DNA from: Sphaerimonospora mesophila NBRC 14179 = JCM 3151
GTDB lineage: Bacteria; Actinomycetota; Actinomycetes; Streptosporangiales; Streptosporangiaceae
Assembly: GCA_001552515.1 (NCBI GenBank)
Contig: BCRI01000053.1
Coordinates: 1 to 45,503 of the forward strand
Direction of reading: 5' to 3'
Length of the DNA: 45,503 nt
Shown here: positions 35,273 to 43,851 of the stretch, one piece after another
How the letters are laid out: every line of letters begins with the position of its first letter
Position numbering within the stretch: the stretch's first letter is position 1
The notes under the pieces: generated by a model
Seen by the model: the letters and a program-made list of their open reading frames with translations, nothing else
What the model was told of the DNA's origin: nothing
Databases searched by the model: none
Program-made: the position numbers and the translations under genes

Positions 35273-35515
35273 GTGATCTTGCAGTTTCTCGCAAACCATT
35301 CCTCTGACCTGCTTGAATCCCATTTGTGATCTTACAGATTCTTGCAGAAGGTCCGCCCGACCTGCGCCTTCGCTGTTCGTGATCTTGCAGTCGTAAGTGC
35401 AAGATCACGAACAGCGTTGTCGCCGATCAGAGCATATTCCTGCGAGAAACTACAAGATCGCAGAACATAAAACGCCTGGTCACGGCTCGATGTGCGAGTA
35501 TTCGCAAGATCACGG
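35273..35515. repeat. Array of GTGATCTTGCAG-type repeats within the transporter operon
   Basis: Related units occur at 35273-35293 (GTGATCTTGCAGTTTCTCGC), 35326-35347 (GTGATCTTACAGATTCTTGC), 35379-35390, and inverted at 35398-35409, 35441-35463 and 35500-35515. The same unit is found at 25461. Spacing and orientation vary, so this is a dispersed intergenic repeat family and not a CRISPR. It fills most of the 334-nt gap between the binding-protein and permease genes. Confidence 0.8.
35372..35415 (-). terminator. 18-bp perfect stem-loop between binding-protein and permease genes
   Basis: GCTGTTCGTGATCTTGCA (35372-35389) and its exact reverse complement (35398-35415) enclose an 8-nt loop. It is formed by two inverted copies of the repeat. 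Located after the binding-protein gene, it could stabilise that mRNA or cause partial termination, giving more binding protein than permease, a ratio common in ABC importers. Confidence 0.65.
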
Positions 35516-35524
35516 GATAGAGGG

Positions 35525-37285
35525 TCAGCCCGCGGCGGGCTGGAGCTCGGTCAGCATGAGCACGCCGCCCATTTCCAGCCAGTTACGCCACACGGTCGGG
35601 GCGTGCTTCGGCTTGCCCGCCTCGTTCGACGGCCAGTTCTTCCACACCGAGTTGGTCGTCTGGGACCACAGCCCGTTGTACCAGAGCGGAATGACCGGCA
35701 TGTCCTCGAGCAGGATCTTCTGGAGCTGCGAGGTGATCCCCTTCATGCCCTCGACGTCGTCCGACTTGACCTGGTCGAGCTGCTGGGTGAGCTCCCAGGC
35801 CTCCTTGTTCTCGTACCGGCCGTAGTTCGTCGTGGTCTGCAGCTTCTGCACCGGCAGGCGGAAGATGTAGTCGTAGTACGACCACGGGGAGTTGGAGAGC
35901 TGCTTGTCGTTGTTGATGACCAGGTCGAACTTCCCGGCGTTGCGGGCATCGACGAGCGCGTTGTAGTCGGGGAAGTCGGCCTGGACGTCGATCCCCACCG
36001 CCTTGGCGCCGGCGGCGATGACCCGGGCCGCCTCCATCCAGTCGGTCCAGCCGGCCGGGACGATCAGCTTCAGCGAGATCTTCGCCCCGCTCGGCGACTC
36101 GACGAGCCCGTCACCGTTGCGGTCCTTGTAACCCGCCTCGGCCAGCAGGCTCTTGGCCTTGTCCGGGTCGTAGGAGAAGCCGAGCTGCCCCACCACGTTC
36201 TGGTCGACGTACTTCTCCCACTGCGGCAGCAGGCCGGTCGGGTTCGAGGCCTTGACCAGGTTGCCGTACACGCCCTCGACGATCTTCTTGGTGTCGATCG
36301 AGTAGGCGACCGCCTTGCGGAAGGTCGCATCGTCCATCGGCTTCTTCTTGGTGTTCAGCCACATCCAGGCCGTGTTGGCCGACAGCATGTACGGCGGCTC
36401 GCTGTAGTAGGTCTCGATCCCGAAGTTCCCCTTGATGAGGTTGGCGATGCCGGGGAGGAAGTTCGTGCTCAGGTCGAGGTTCTTCTGGAGCAGCAGGCCC
36501 ATCGCCACCTCGTTGCTGGAGTTGACGATGTCGACGATGTACTTGGGCTTGACGTCCTTGTTCAGCGCCTTGGTCGCCCACCAGCCGTCCCGCTTGACCC
36601 AGACCATGCGGTCCTGATCGTGGGTCTGGTAGTCGTACGGCCCGGTGCCGACCGGCTTCTCGTTGGCGCCGTTCATCACCTCGTCCTCGGACCGGCCCTC
36701 CCACAGGTGCTTGGGCACGATCGCGCGGCTGTAGAGGTGGTTCGCCCACTCCTGGTAGTTGGCCACGGAGAAGGTGAACTTGACCGTGTGCTCGTCGACC
36801 GCCTCCGCGCTCTTCAGCCACGTCCACAGCGGGTGGTACGGCACGGTCTCCATCTTGCCGAGCTCGAACGTGAAGACGACGTCGTCGGCGGTGAACGGCT
36901 TGCCGTCCGACCAGGTGATGCCCTGCCGCAGCTTGAGCGTGTACTCCTTGTCGCTCGTCCAGTCACCGCTCTCGGCCAGCCAGGGGCTGAACTCGTCGGC
37001 GTTCGGGTCATAGAGGAAGAGGGTCTCGTAGACCAGACCCTTGGTGCCGGTGGCGTAGTCCCACTCGCGCAGCGGGTTCCAGTTGGCCGGCGGTCCCCAC
37101 TGGGTGCCGCTCGTGTAGAGGGTCTCGTTCCTCGGGAACGAGCCGCCGCCCTGGCCGCCGCCACCGGTGGCGGCGGCGCTCCCGGGGCTGGCCGCCTGCG
37201 TGGAAGCGCTCCCACCGCCACCAGAACATGCCGTTATGAGGCCCACCGCCAGCAGCGGCGCAAGTAACCGCGCTCGGTTTCGCAT
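35525..37285 (-). CDS. Extracellular solute-binding lipoprotein, family 5 (DppA-like)
   Basis: A 586-residue family 5 binding protein. The signal peptide ends in lipobox LITAC, followed by a Gly/Ser linker. YTLKLRQGITWSDGKPFTADDVVFTF is the diagnostic family 5 segment; GTGPYDYQTHDQDRMVWVKRD and FRKAVAYSIDTKKI follow in order. ATG 37285 has a strong GGAAGGAGAG RBS. Divergent from the LacI regulator and upstream of beta-mannosidase, it likely captures manno-oligosaccharides. Peptide binding cannot be excluded. Confidence 0.93.
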   Translation of the reverse strand: MRNRARLLAPLLAVGLITACSGGGGSASTQAASPGSAAATGGGGQGGGSFPRNETLYTSGTQWGPPANWNPLREWDYATGTKGLVYETLFLYDPNADEFSPWLAESGDWTSDKEYTLKLRQGITWSDGKPFTADDVVFTFELGKMETVPYHPLWTWLKSAEAVDEHTVKFTFSVANYQEWANHLYSRAIVPKHLWEGRSEDEVMNGANEKPVGTGPYDYQTHDQDRMVWVKRDGWWATKALNKDVKPKYIVDIVNSSNEVAMGLLLQKNLDLSTNFLPGIANLIKGNFGIETYYSEPPYMLSANTAWMWLNTKKKPMDDATFRKAVAYSIDTKKIVEGVYGNLVKASNPTGLLPQWEKYVDQNVVGQLGFSYDPDKAKSLLAEAGYKDRNGDGLVESPSGAKISLKLIVPAGWTDWMEAARVIAAGAKAVGIDVQADFPDYNALVDARNAGKFDLVINNDKQLSNSPWSYYDYIFRLPVQKLQTTTNYGRYENKEAWELTQQLDQVKSDDVEGMKGITSQLQKILLEDMPVIPLWYNGLWSQTTNSVWKNWPSNEAGKPKHAPTVWRNWLEMGGVLMLTELQPAAG

Positions 37286-37427
37286 CGTGACTCTCCTTCC
37301 CCCACGCGGCGCCCGCGCGAGGTCGCTCTCCTGCCAGGCCCCGATGATGAGGGGCGGGAGTCCTGCGATATCCCGCCCTGTCCACTCCGCGGACGGTCGC
37401 CTATCGGCCGCGGAGCAGTACGTACTG

Positions 37428-37471
37428 AACCGTAGGTGCTAACCAGTAGGTGCTGAACCGGATAAGTAACC
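37428..37471. promoter_or_regulatory. Tandem AACC repeats in divergent binding-protein/LacI promoter
   Basis: AACC recurs at 37428, 37441, 37456 and 37468, and GTAGGTGCT is directly repeated at 37432 and 37446 (14 bp apart). TGAACC occurs twice and matches one half of the palindrome at 37550. This may be a regulator array for the binding-protein operon, about 145-185 nt upstream of its start. Confidence 0.45.
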
Positions 37472-37549
37472 GAGACCGTAGATTGGTGGGCATTGCGGTG
37501 TCAATAGGGCGTAGGCGGCGCGACCATAAAGGGGTAAAGTGGCCGCCAC

Positions 37550-37561
37550 TGGACCGGTTCA
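37550..37561. promoter_or_regulatory. Putative LacI operator TGGACCGGTTCA
   Basis: A 12-bp near-palindrome (TGGACC/GGTTCA, one mismatch) centred on CpG, as is usual for LacI-family operators. It lies 13 nt before the GTG start of the LacI gene and overlaps its likely 5' leader, consistent with autoregulation. Confidence 0.5.
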
Positions 37562-37574
37562 GTCAAGGGGAGAC

Positions 37575-38588
37575 GTGAGAAGACCGACGATCGCGGACAT
37601 CGCGCGACGGGCGGGGGTGTCCAAGGGCGCGGTCTCGTACGCGCTGAACGGCCAACCGGGGGTGTCCGAGGCCACGCGAGCACGGATCCTCGCCATCGCG
37701 AACGAGATCGGCTGGCGGCCCAACATCGCGGCACGCGCGCTCAACGGCGCCCGGGCGCACGCGGTCGGCCTCGCCCTGTGCCGGCCGGCCCGCACGCTGG
37801 GCATGGAGCCGTTCTTCATGGAGCTCATCAGCGGCATCGAGGCCGAGCTGTCCGCCCGCTCGTACGCGCTGCTGCTGCAGGTGGTCGCCGATCACAGTGC
37901 CGAGATGACCGTTTACCACCGATGGTGGGGAGAGGGCCGGGTGGACGGGGCCTTCCTTGTCGACCTGCACGTCGAGGACCCGCGGGTGCCGGAGACGGAG
38001 TCGCTCGGCATGCCCGCCGTCGTCATCGGGCACCCTTCGGCCGCCGGATCACTCGTGCCCGTCTGGGCCGACGACGGCGCGTCCGTAAAGGAGACGGTCG
38101 ACTACCTGGTCGCGCTCGGCCACCGCCGCATCTGCCGGGTCGCCGGACTTCCGCGGCTCGTCCACACCACGATCAGAGACCGCGCGTTCACCGACGCGTG
38201 CACGCGGCTGGGCCTGACCGGCCACACGATCCTCCACACGGACTACACCGGGGAGGAGGGCGCCCGGGCCACCCGCAGGCTGCTCAGCTCGCCGGAGCGG
38301 CCGACCGCGATCGTGTACGACAACGACATCATGGCCGTGGCCGGGCTGGCCGTCGCCCAGGAGATGCGGCTGAACGTGCCGTCCGACCTGTCCATCGTCG
38401 CCTGGGACGACTCGCCGCTCTGCCAGGTCGTGCGGCCGCCGCTGACCGGGCTCACCCGCGACATCCCCGCGTACGGCGCGCACGCGGCGCAGCGGCTGCT
38501 CGCACTGATCGACGGCGTTGACTCCGGCCCGCTGGAGGACGAGGCGCCCCGCCTCACCCCCCGGGGCAGCACCGCGCCGCCCGGCTGA
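37575..38588 (+). CDS. LacI-family transcriptional regulator
   Basis: A 337-residue repressor. The N-terminal helix-turn-helix and hinge are clear: RPTIADIARRAGVSKGAVSY, then RPNIAARALNG. The effector domain is periplasmic-binding-protein-like, with IVAWDDSPLCQVVRPPLTGLTRD near the end. GTG 37575 with AAGGGGAGA upstream is preferred over an earlier in-frame start because it places the HTH at residue 3. By position it should repress the divergent transporter/beta-mannosidase operon until a manno-oligosaccharide or related sugar binds. Confidence 0.93.
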   Translation: MRRPTIADIARRAGVSKGAVSYALNGQPGVSEATRARILAIANEIGWRPNIAARALNGARAHAVGLALCRPARTLGMEPFFMELISGIEAELSARSYALLLQVVADHSAEMTVYHRWWGEGRVDGAFLVDLHVEDPRVPETESLGMPAVVIGHPSAAGSLVPVWADDGASVKETVDYLVALGHRRICRVAGLPRLVHTTIRDRAFTDACTRLGLTGHTILHTDYTGEEGARATRRLLSSPERPTAIVYDNDIMAVAGLAVAQEMRLNVPSDLSIVAWDDSPLCQVVRPPLTGLTRDIPAYGAHAAQRLLALIDGVDSGPLEDEAPRLTPRGSTAPPG

Positions 38589-38739
38589 CTTCGCCAACAC
38601 TCCTTGGCCGGGGCTTGGACGGCGCTTGCCGGCGTTTCAGGCCCCGTCACCGGACGTGATCGCTAAACTTGGCCCGGTTTTTGCCGCTGCTGACCTTCGA
38701 CCAGGGTGTACGCCCAGGTCCTGCCATCAGGAGCAACAC

Positions 38740-40137
38740 GTGGGTCACGTCGATGTCCGTCCGGCACGACCGGTGGAGGCGGAGCCGACGCCGCGCCGGG
38801 CCACGTCGAGGTGGCGCGTCTGGCTCTGGGTGGTCCTGTCGGCGGTGCTCGGCGTCCTGACGGGGCTCGGCGGCGGGTACGTGAAGCTCACCGCCAACGT
38901 GAAGCACGAGGACGTGACCAGGCAGGATCTGGGCTCGGCACGCCCGGTGAAGATCAGCAAGGCGATGAACATCCTGATCGTCGGCTCGGACCAGCGGGGC
39001 GGCGCCAACGCCAGGTACGGCCGGGCCCCCGGCGAGCGGACGGACACCATCATCCTCGCCCACATCTCCCCGAAGCGGGACGGCGCGACCCTGATCAGCT
39101 TCCCCCGTGACTCGCTCGTCGAACTCCCGGCATGCCCGGCGAAGCGGAACCTCCCCGGTCAGCAGGCCCACGTCGGAATGATCAACGAGTCGTTCAACTA
39201 CGGCGGCATCGGCTGCACCTGGCGGACCGTCGAGAGCCTGACCGGCATCCACATCGACCACTTCGTGAAGGTCGACTTCACCGGGTTCAAGGCCATGGTG
39301 GACGCGCTGGGCGGCGTCCCCGTCTGCATCCCCCAGCCGATCCACGACACGAAGGCGCTGCTCGATCTCCCGGCGGGGCGGCAGGTCCTCGGGGGCGAGC
39401 AGGCGCTCGGGTACGTCCGGGCCCGCTACAGCCTCGGGGACGGCTCCGACATCGGCCGCATCCAGCGCCAGCAGATGTTCCTGGCCTCCATGGTCAAGCA
39501 GGCGATGAGCGGTGAGACGCTGACCCACCCGGTGAAGCTGTTCGGCTTCCTCGACGCGGCGACCAGGTCGATCACCACCGATCCCGACCTCACCGTGGGC
39601 GTGATGAAGGAGCTGCTGACCAGCGCCCGTGGCCTCACCGCCGGGCAGATCCGGTTCGTCACCACCCCCTGGCGCTACTCGATCACCCACCCCGGCCGGG
39701 TGGAGTGGGTGCAGCCCCAGGCCGAGCGGCTGTTCAAGATGGTCGCGGCCGACCGGATCGGCAAGAACGTCGAGAGCGGCCAGCAGAAGATCCCCAAGTC
39801 GCAGATCCACATCATCGTGCGGAACGGCGCGGGCCGGCAGGGCCTCGCCACCGAGGTCGCCGCCGAGCTGGAGCAGCGTGGCTACCACATCGTCAAGGTG
39901 GAGACCGCGGCCAAGCCGTACGCCCGGACGTTCGTCAGGTACGGCCCGAACGGCGAGGCCCGGGCGTCCCGGCTGCTGCGCGAGCTGAAGAGGCCCCGGG
40001 CGTTCCCGGCGCCGGCCGCCCAGACCCAGAAGATCATCCTCGTTCTCGGCGCCGACTGGCCGGGCATGAAGCTCCCCAGGACCCTGGAGGACGTCGAAGG
40101 CTTCGACGCCACCCAGGACAGTTGCACCGCCTCCTGA
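38740..40137 (+). CDS. LytR-CpsA-Psr (LCP) family protein with LytR_C domain
   Basis: A 465-residue membrane-anchored protein starting at GTG 38740 (AGGAG RBS). A single TM (about 25-45) precedes the LCP domain: NILIVGSDQRGG, GERTDTIILAHI, SFPRDSLVEL and GDGSDIGRIQRQQMF carry the conserved Asp/Arg residues. A C-terminal LytR_C domain follows (IHIIVRNGAGRQGLATEVAAELEQRGYHIV). LCP enzymes transfer glycopolymers such as arabinogalactan or teichoic acids onto peptidoglycan. It is monocistronic here. Confidence 0.93.
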   Translation: MGHVDVRPARPVEAEPTPRRATSRWRVWLWVVLSAVLGVLTGLGGGYVKLTANVKHEDVTRQDLGSARPVKISKAMNILIVGSDQRGGANARYGRAPGERTDTIILAHISPKRDGATLISFPRDSLVELPACPAKRNLPGQQAHVGMINESFNYGGIGCTWRTVESLTGIHIDHFVKVDFTGFKAMVDALGGVPVCIPQPIHDTKALLDLPAGRQVLGGEQALGYVRARYSLGDGSDIGRIQRQQMFLASMVKQAMSGETLTHPVKLFGFLDAATRSITTDPDLTVGVMKELLTSARGLTAGQIRFVTTPWRYSITHPGRVEWVQPQAERLFKMVAADRIGKNVESGQQKIPKSQIHIIVRNGAGRQGLATEVAAELEQRGYHIVKVETAAKPYARTFVRYGPNGEARASRLLRELKRPRAFPAPAAQTQKIILVLGADWPGMKLPRTLEDVEGFDATQDSCTAS

Positions 40138-40332
40138 CCGTGCATCACCGCCTACAGGCATGGACCGGGTTTTCGGCTCACTGCGCTGAAATTTTCACAT
40201 GATCACGCGGCTGCGTACGGCACGCCAAGAGCCTGTGCGGCGGCCCTCCATCCGCGCGGTCCTGAAGCATGCGGCCACGGATCTCCCCCGCGCGAGGGAG
40301 ATCCCTGGTTCCTCGGGGGGAGGCGAGGCGGG

Positions 40333-40890
40333 GTGCTTTCGAGCAGCCTGATGACCGTGACGATGGAGCAAGTACTTCCGGTAGCCGTCGCGCCGCCGCC
40401 CCGATGGGCCGTCCGGGCGGCGCACGCCGTTCCGTTGCTGGTCCTGCCGTCGGGGCTGTGGCGCGTCGCGCTCGTGGCCGGCGTCCCGATCGGGTACGCC
40501 GCCCATGTGCCCCCTGGCGGAGTCCAGCTCCTGCCCTGGGAGCCGTTCTACATCCTCGGGCTGAGCGTGGTCAGCGAGCTGGCCGCGCTGCTGACCCTCG
40601 GGCTGGTCCGGCCCTGGGGTGAGGTGGTGCCGAGGTGGATCCCCTTCCTCGGCGGCCGAAGAGTGCGGCCGCCGGCCGCGGTCGTCCCCGCCTATACGGC
40701 CGCCACGTTCATCACCCTGATCTGGGCCTGGAGCATCCCTCGGGCGGTTCTCGGGATCGGCTCGGGGCTCGGTGAGATCTTCTCCCCGATCGGGCATGCC
40801 GTACTGGCGGTCTGCTACCTCCCGCTGCTCGCCTGGGGGCCGCTGCTGTTCGCCGTCGCCTTCTCCTACCATCGCAGGACCCGCGGGTGA
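40333..40890 (+). CDS. Small integral membrane protein, unknown function
   Basis: A 185-residue protein with about four hydrophobic segments (VPLLVLPSGLWRVALVAGVPIGY; FYILGLSVVSELAALLTLGLV; VPAYTAATFITLIWAWSIP; VLAVCYLPLLAWGPLLFAVAF). I recognise no named family, although similar proteins are common in actinobacteria. GTG 40333 is a plausible start after a GGAG-rich run; ATG 40351 is the alternative. Nothing is seen in 40138-40332 beyond possible promoter sequence. Confidence 0.75.
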   Translation: MLSSSLMTVTMEQVLPVAVAPPPRWAVRAAHAVPLLVLPSGLWRVALVAGVPIGYAAHVPPGGVQLLPWEPFYILGLSVVSELAALLTLGLVRPWGEVVPRWIPFLGGRRVRPPAAVVPAYTAATFITLIWAWSIPRAVLGIGSGLGEIFSPIGHAVLAVCYLPLLAWGPLLFAVAFSYHRRTRG

Positions 40891-40987
40891 CTCACCCGGC
40901 TCTGGGAGGGGAGGAGCGGTCAGGTGAGGTAGGCGGCGAGGCGTCCGGCGAGTTCCTCGGGCGTGATGGCCGGGTGCGTGCCGGCGG

Positions 40988-41881
40988 TCAGAGCAGCCAG
41001 TCGAGCAGGCCGCCGCGCCCCCTCTCCTCCGGAGTCCGGGTGGGGGCCGGGGCAGGCGTCGGCTCGCTCGTCGCCGTGGGCTGGTCGGACGGCGTCACCG
41101 GCTTCTCGTTCCGCTGGGGGTCGACGACGGCCGGGCGGCGCGATGCCGTCGTCGGGGTCGGCCGCGGTGCGGACGACCTGCGGGCGGGCGTGGCCTTCTG
41201 GGTGGGGACGACCTGCTGCGTGGGAGTGACGGCGGGCGCGCTCGTCGGGGCCGTGCGTTGGCGGACGGCCGGGGAGGGCGATCGCGCCGGGGTCGCGCCC
41301 GTGGTCGGGACGGGCTCCGCCGCGGAGTCGCCGATCGACTCGGCCGAGACGGCCGGCGACGACGCCACCTCCGCCTTCGCCGCACACTCGCCGGTGCAGC
41401 TCTCGACGGGCCCGCCCACCCAGGCGCTCAGCGCCCAGATCGCGGCCGCCACCGCGACGCCGACGCCGCCCACCCGGAGCAGCACGCCACCGCGCCTGCG
41501 CTCCTCGAACTCCTCCGGTTCGTCCCTGCGCCAGCCCGAGCCGAGGAACCCCGTCGAGTCCGCGGCCTCGTCCTCGTAGACGTACGGCTGCCGATCCGGG
41601 ATGTCCGTACCGGTCTCACGATCGTCGTGACCGGCGGGCTCGTCGTCCTGGTCGTACGCGCCATGCCCGGCGTGGCCTCGCTCCGGGGTCCAGTCGGTGG
41701 AGAGCAGGTCGCCGCCCGGGGCATCGCCCGCCGCCGGCGGCCCGGAACGCGGCGTGCTCTCGTCCGGCCGCCGCTGGGACCAGAATCCGTCGGCCGCCGT
41801 GGCGTACCGGGGATCGGCCTGGATGTACGGACGCACGATAGGCCCGGTCTCGGGGGAGTCCTCGGGAATCCGGTCGACCAT
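40988..41881 (-). CDS. Single-pass membrane protein with Pro/Thr-rich outer domain
   Basis: A 297-residue protein. The N-terminal 130 residues are acidic and disordered, one TM segment (131-156: VLLRVGGVGVAVAAAIWALSAW) follows, then an external CTGEC pair and a long Pro/Thr/Ala/Ser-rich tail to the C-terminus. Low-complexity tails of this kind often span the cell wall or are glycosylated. There is no recognisable enzyme domain. ATG 41881 faces the MITE-like palindrome. Confidence 0.7.
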   Translation of the reverse strand: MVDRIPEDSPETGPIVRPYIQADPRYATAADGFWSQRRPDESTPRSGPPAAGDAPGGDLLSTDWTPERGHAGHGAYDQDDEPAGHDDRETGTDIPDRQPYVYEDEAADSTGFLGSGWRRDEPEEFEERRRGGVLLRVGGVGVAVAAAIWALSAWVGGPVESCTGECAAKAEVASSPAVSAESIGDSAAEPVPTTGATPARSPSPAVRQRTAPTSAPAVTPTQQVVPTQKATPARRSSAPRPTPTTASRRPAVVDPQRNEKPVTPSDQPTATSEPTPAPAPTRTPEERGRGGLLDWLL

Positions 41882-41934
41882 GAGGTCCTTCCTCTTGCTT
41901 GGCTCCCGCTCCGCACCGCGACGGGAAGCCCACT

Positions 41935-42094
41935 GGGTCGTGTTTCAAAGTCATGCCCTGCTACGCACGGTCCAGATGGCGCCTCGCTGCGTTGTCGTCG
42001 TCGCCCGTAGCTCCGGCTACGGGCTCCTCCTCCGCCTTGCGATGCGTCCATCTGGGCCCGCGCTCGCGACGGGCAGCACTTTTTCAACACTCCC
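41935..42094. repeat. 160-bp MITE-like imperfect palindrome
   Basis: The ends GGGTCGTGTTTCAAAG (from 41935) and, on the other strand from 42094, GGGAGTGTTGAAAAAG are imperfect inverted repeats. Inner blocks also pair (CCAGATGG near 41971 with the CCATCTGG block near 42048), and the centre is GCCCGTAG/CTACGGGC (42003-42010, 42017-42024). The whole element folds on itself about 42013. It encodes no protein. It looks like a non-autonomous transposable element or mobile palindromic repeat in the divergent promoter region. I see no other feature in the rest of 41882-42285. Confidence 0.65.
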
Positions 42095-42285
42095 TAGGTG
42101 ATGTTCATAGCACCATCCGACTCCGCTTGTCCGGAACTTCCACAGGAATCACTGGAGTCACCTGAACCACCGTACTTCCTTCGACGATCTCAAAAGACCT
42201 CCACGCGGGGCGGGTCACATCGAACGGTGAGGTGTGCAAGACTCCGCTTTCAGTGGTATTCGCCCGGGTGCAAGAGGCAGGCGAG

Positions 42286-43815
42286 ATGGGTACTGCAGGG
42301 CAGCTCCTCGTCAGGCGATATCGGCTGGTGCGCGCCCTCGGGCAAGGCGGCACGGGCATCGTCTGGGAGGGCCGGGACACCCTGCTGGAGCGCCCGGTCG
42401 CGGTCCGCCAGGTGCTGCTGCCGCCGGATCTCGGCGAGACCCGGCGGATCCGGTTCGCCCAGCGCGTCGCCCGCGCGGCGCGCCAGGCGGAACGGCTGCG
42501 CCACCCCGGCATCGCCGCCGTCTACGACGTGACCGAGGACGACGGCACCCCCTACATCGTCATGGAGCTGGTGCGTTCGCGCTCGCTGGACGGCATCGTC
42601 GCGAGCGAAGGACCACTCCCGCCCGAGCGTGCCGTCTCCGTCGCGCGCAAGCTGCTGGCCGCGCTGGCCTACGCCCACGCCGAAGGCGTACGGCACGGCG
42701 ACGTGCGCCCGCCGAACGTGCTCTTCGGGCACGACGGACGGGTGCTGCTGGCCGACTTCGGCGTCGGGGCGCTCGCCGCGGATCCGGCGTTCTCCGCGTT
42801 ACATCCCCGGACGGGGCACCCCCAGACGGAGCGGGCCGCAGAACTCCGGGGGGTGCGGGCCTTCCTCTCGCCGGAGCGTGCGGACGGCGGCGCCCTCACC
42901 ACCGCCTCCGACATGTGGGCGCTGGGCGCCACCCTGCACTTCGCGATCACCGGGAGACCGCCCGGCGCCAACTCCCCCGAGCCGCCTCGTGAGCATGGCG
43001 GGGAACCCGGCAGGTCACCGGAAGACGTGCTCCGCACGGTGGTGAGCGGGCTGCTGGCGCGAGATCCCCGCAAACGGCTCGATCCGCAGACCGCGGACCG
43101 GCTGCTCGCCGAGGTCGAACCGGCGGCTCCCCCGCCGTCGACCGGCGAAAGCCGTACGCGCCTGAGCCGCACCCGCCTGATGGCGGGGATCGCGGCGGCG
43201 GCCATGGTCGCCGGGGCGGCCGGCGGCTGGGCGATCCTGCGCCCGGAGCCCACCGATGCGCGGATCCCGCCGGCCGCGAACGCCTCGGGCCCCGCACCGG
43301 ATCTTCCGGTGACGGCGTCCGCCGCCCCGTCCCCGTCCGCGTCCGCCGGGGCCTCCCGGCTCAGGCTCAGGTGGCACAGCTCACCGGCGGGCTGGCGGGC
43401 CGCCGTGCCGCGAGGCTGGACCGCCGAACAGTCCGAGTTCTCGACCCGGTGGGTCGATCCGAAGGGCCGGGCGCAGTTCAGCGTCGAGGTCACCGCCCAG
43501 AGCGGCACCGACCCGCTGGGGACGCTCCGCGAGGCGGAAGCCATCTTCAAGGCGAAGGACTACCGCAAGCTGCGGCTCAAGACGATCTCCAGCAAGCACG
43601 GCGTCGCCGCCGACTGGGAGTTCACCTGGACGCAGCGCGGCGCCTCGGAGGAGAACCACCTGGCCGGGCGCGGGACCTACCGTCAGGTCAGGCGGGTGCT
43701 CTCCACCGGGACCACGACCAGCGTGCTGACGTGGACGACCAGGTCCGGCGACTGGGAGCGGCTGCGCCCCACCCTGACCAGGGCCTTCGCCCTGTTCCAG
43801 CCGCCCGCGGGCTGA
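42286..43815 (+). CDS. Ser/Thr protein kinase-like membrane protein, possible pseudokinase
   Basis: A 509-residue PknB-like protein. The kinase-like domain covers residues 12-275, with glycine loop GQGGTGIVWEG, catalytic-loop Asp (HGDVRPPN, D139) and DFG (157-159). The ATP-anchoring Lys of the VAxK motif is Arg (VAVRQV, R41), and the Lys after the catalytic Asp is Arg as well (R141). A TM segment (298-318) is followed by a Pro/Ser/Ala linker and an extracellular domain of about 150 residues (WHSSPAGWRAAVPRGWTAEQ onward). Without the anchoring Lys, catalysis is doubtful. ATG 42286 is chosen over the in-frame GTG 42232 because it starts just before the kinase domain. Confidence 0.87.
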   Translation: MGTAGQLLVRRYRLVRALGQGGTGIVWEGRDTLLERPVAVRQVLLPPDLGETRRIRFAQRVARAARQAERLRHPGIAAVYDVTEDDGTPYIVMELVRSRSLDGIVASEGPLPPERAVSVARKLLAALAYAHAEGVRHGDVRPPNVLFGHDGRVLLADFGVGALAADPAFSALHPRTGHPQTERAAELRGVRAFLSPERADGGALTTASDMWALGATLHFAITGRPPGANSPEPPREHGGEPGRSPEDVLRTVVSGLLARDPRKRLDPQTADRLLAEVEPAAPPPSTGESRTRLSRTRLMAGIAAAAMVAGAAGGWAILRPEPTDARIPPAANASGPAPDLPVTASAAPSPSASAGASRLRLRWHSSPAGWRAAVPRGWTAEQSEFSTRWVDPKGRAQFSVEVTAQSGTDPLGTLREAEAIFKAKDYRKLRLKTISSKHGVAADWEFTWTQRGASEENHLAGRGTYRQVRRVLSTGTTTSVLTWTTRSGDWERLRPTLTRAFALFQPPAG

Positions 43816-43851
43816 GCCCGCCATCGGGGACCGCCGGCACCCCGGCCATGG

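Noticed and set aside
35273-35515. CRISPR array
   Set aside because: Repeat units differ in sequence, spacing and orientation, form hairpins with one another, and no cas gene is present.
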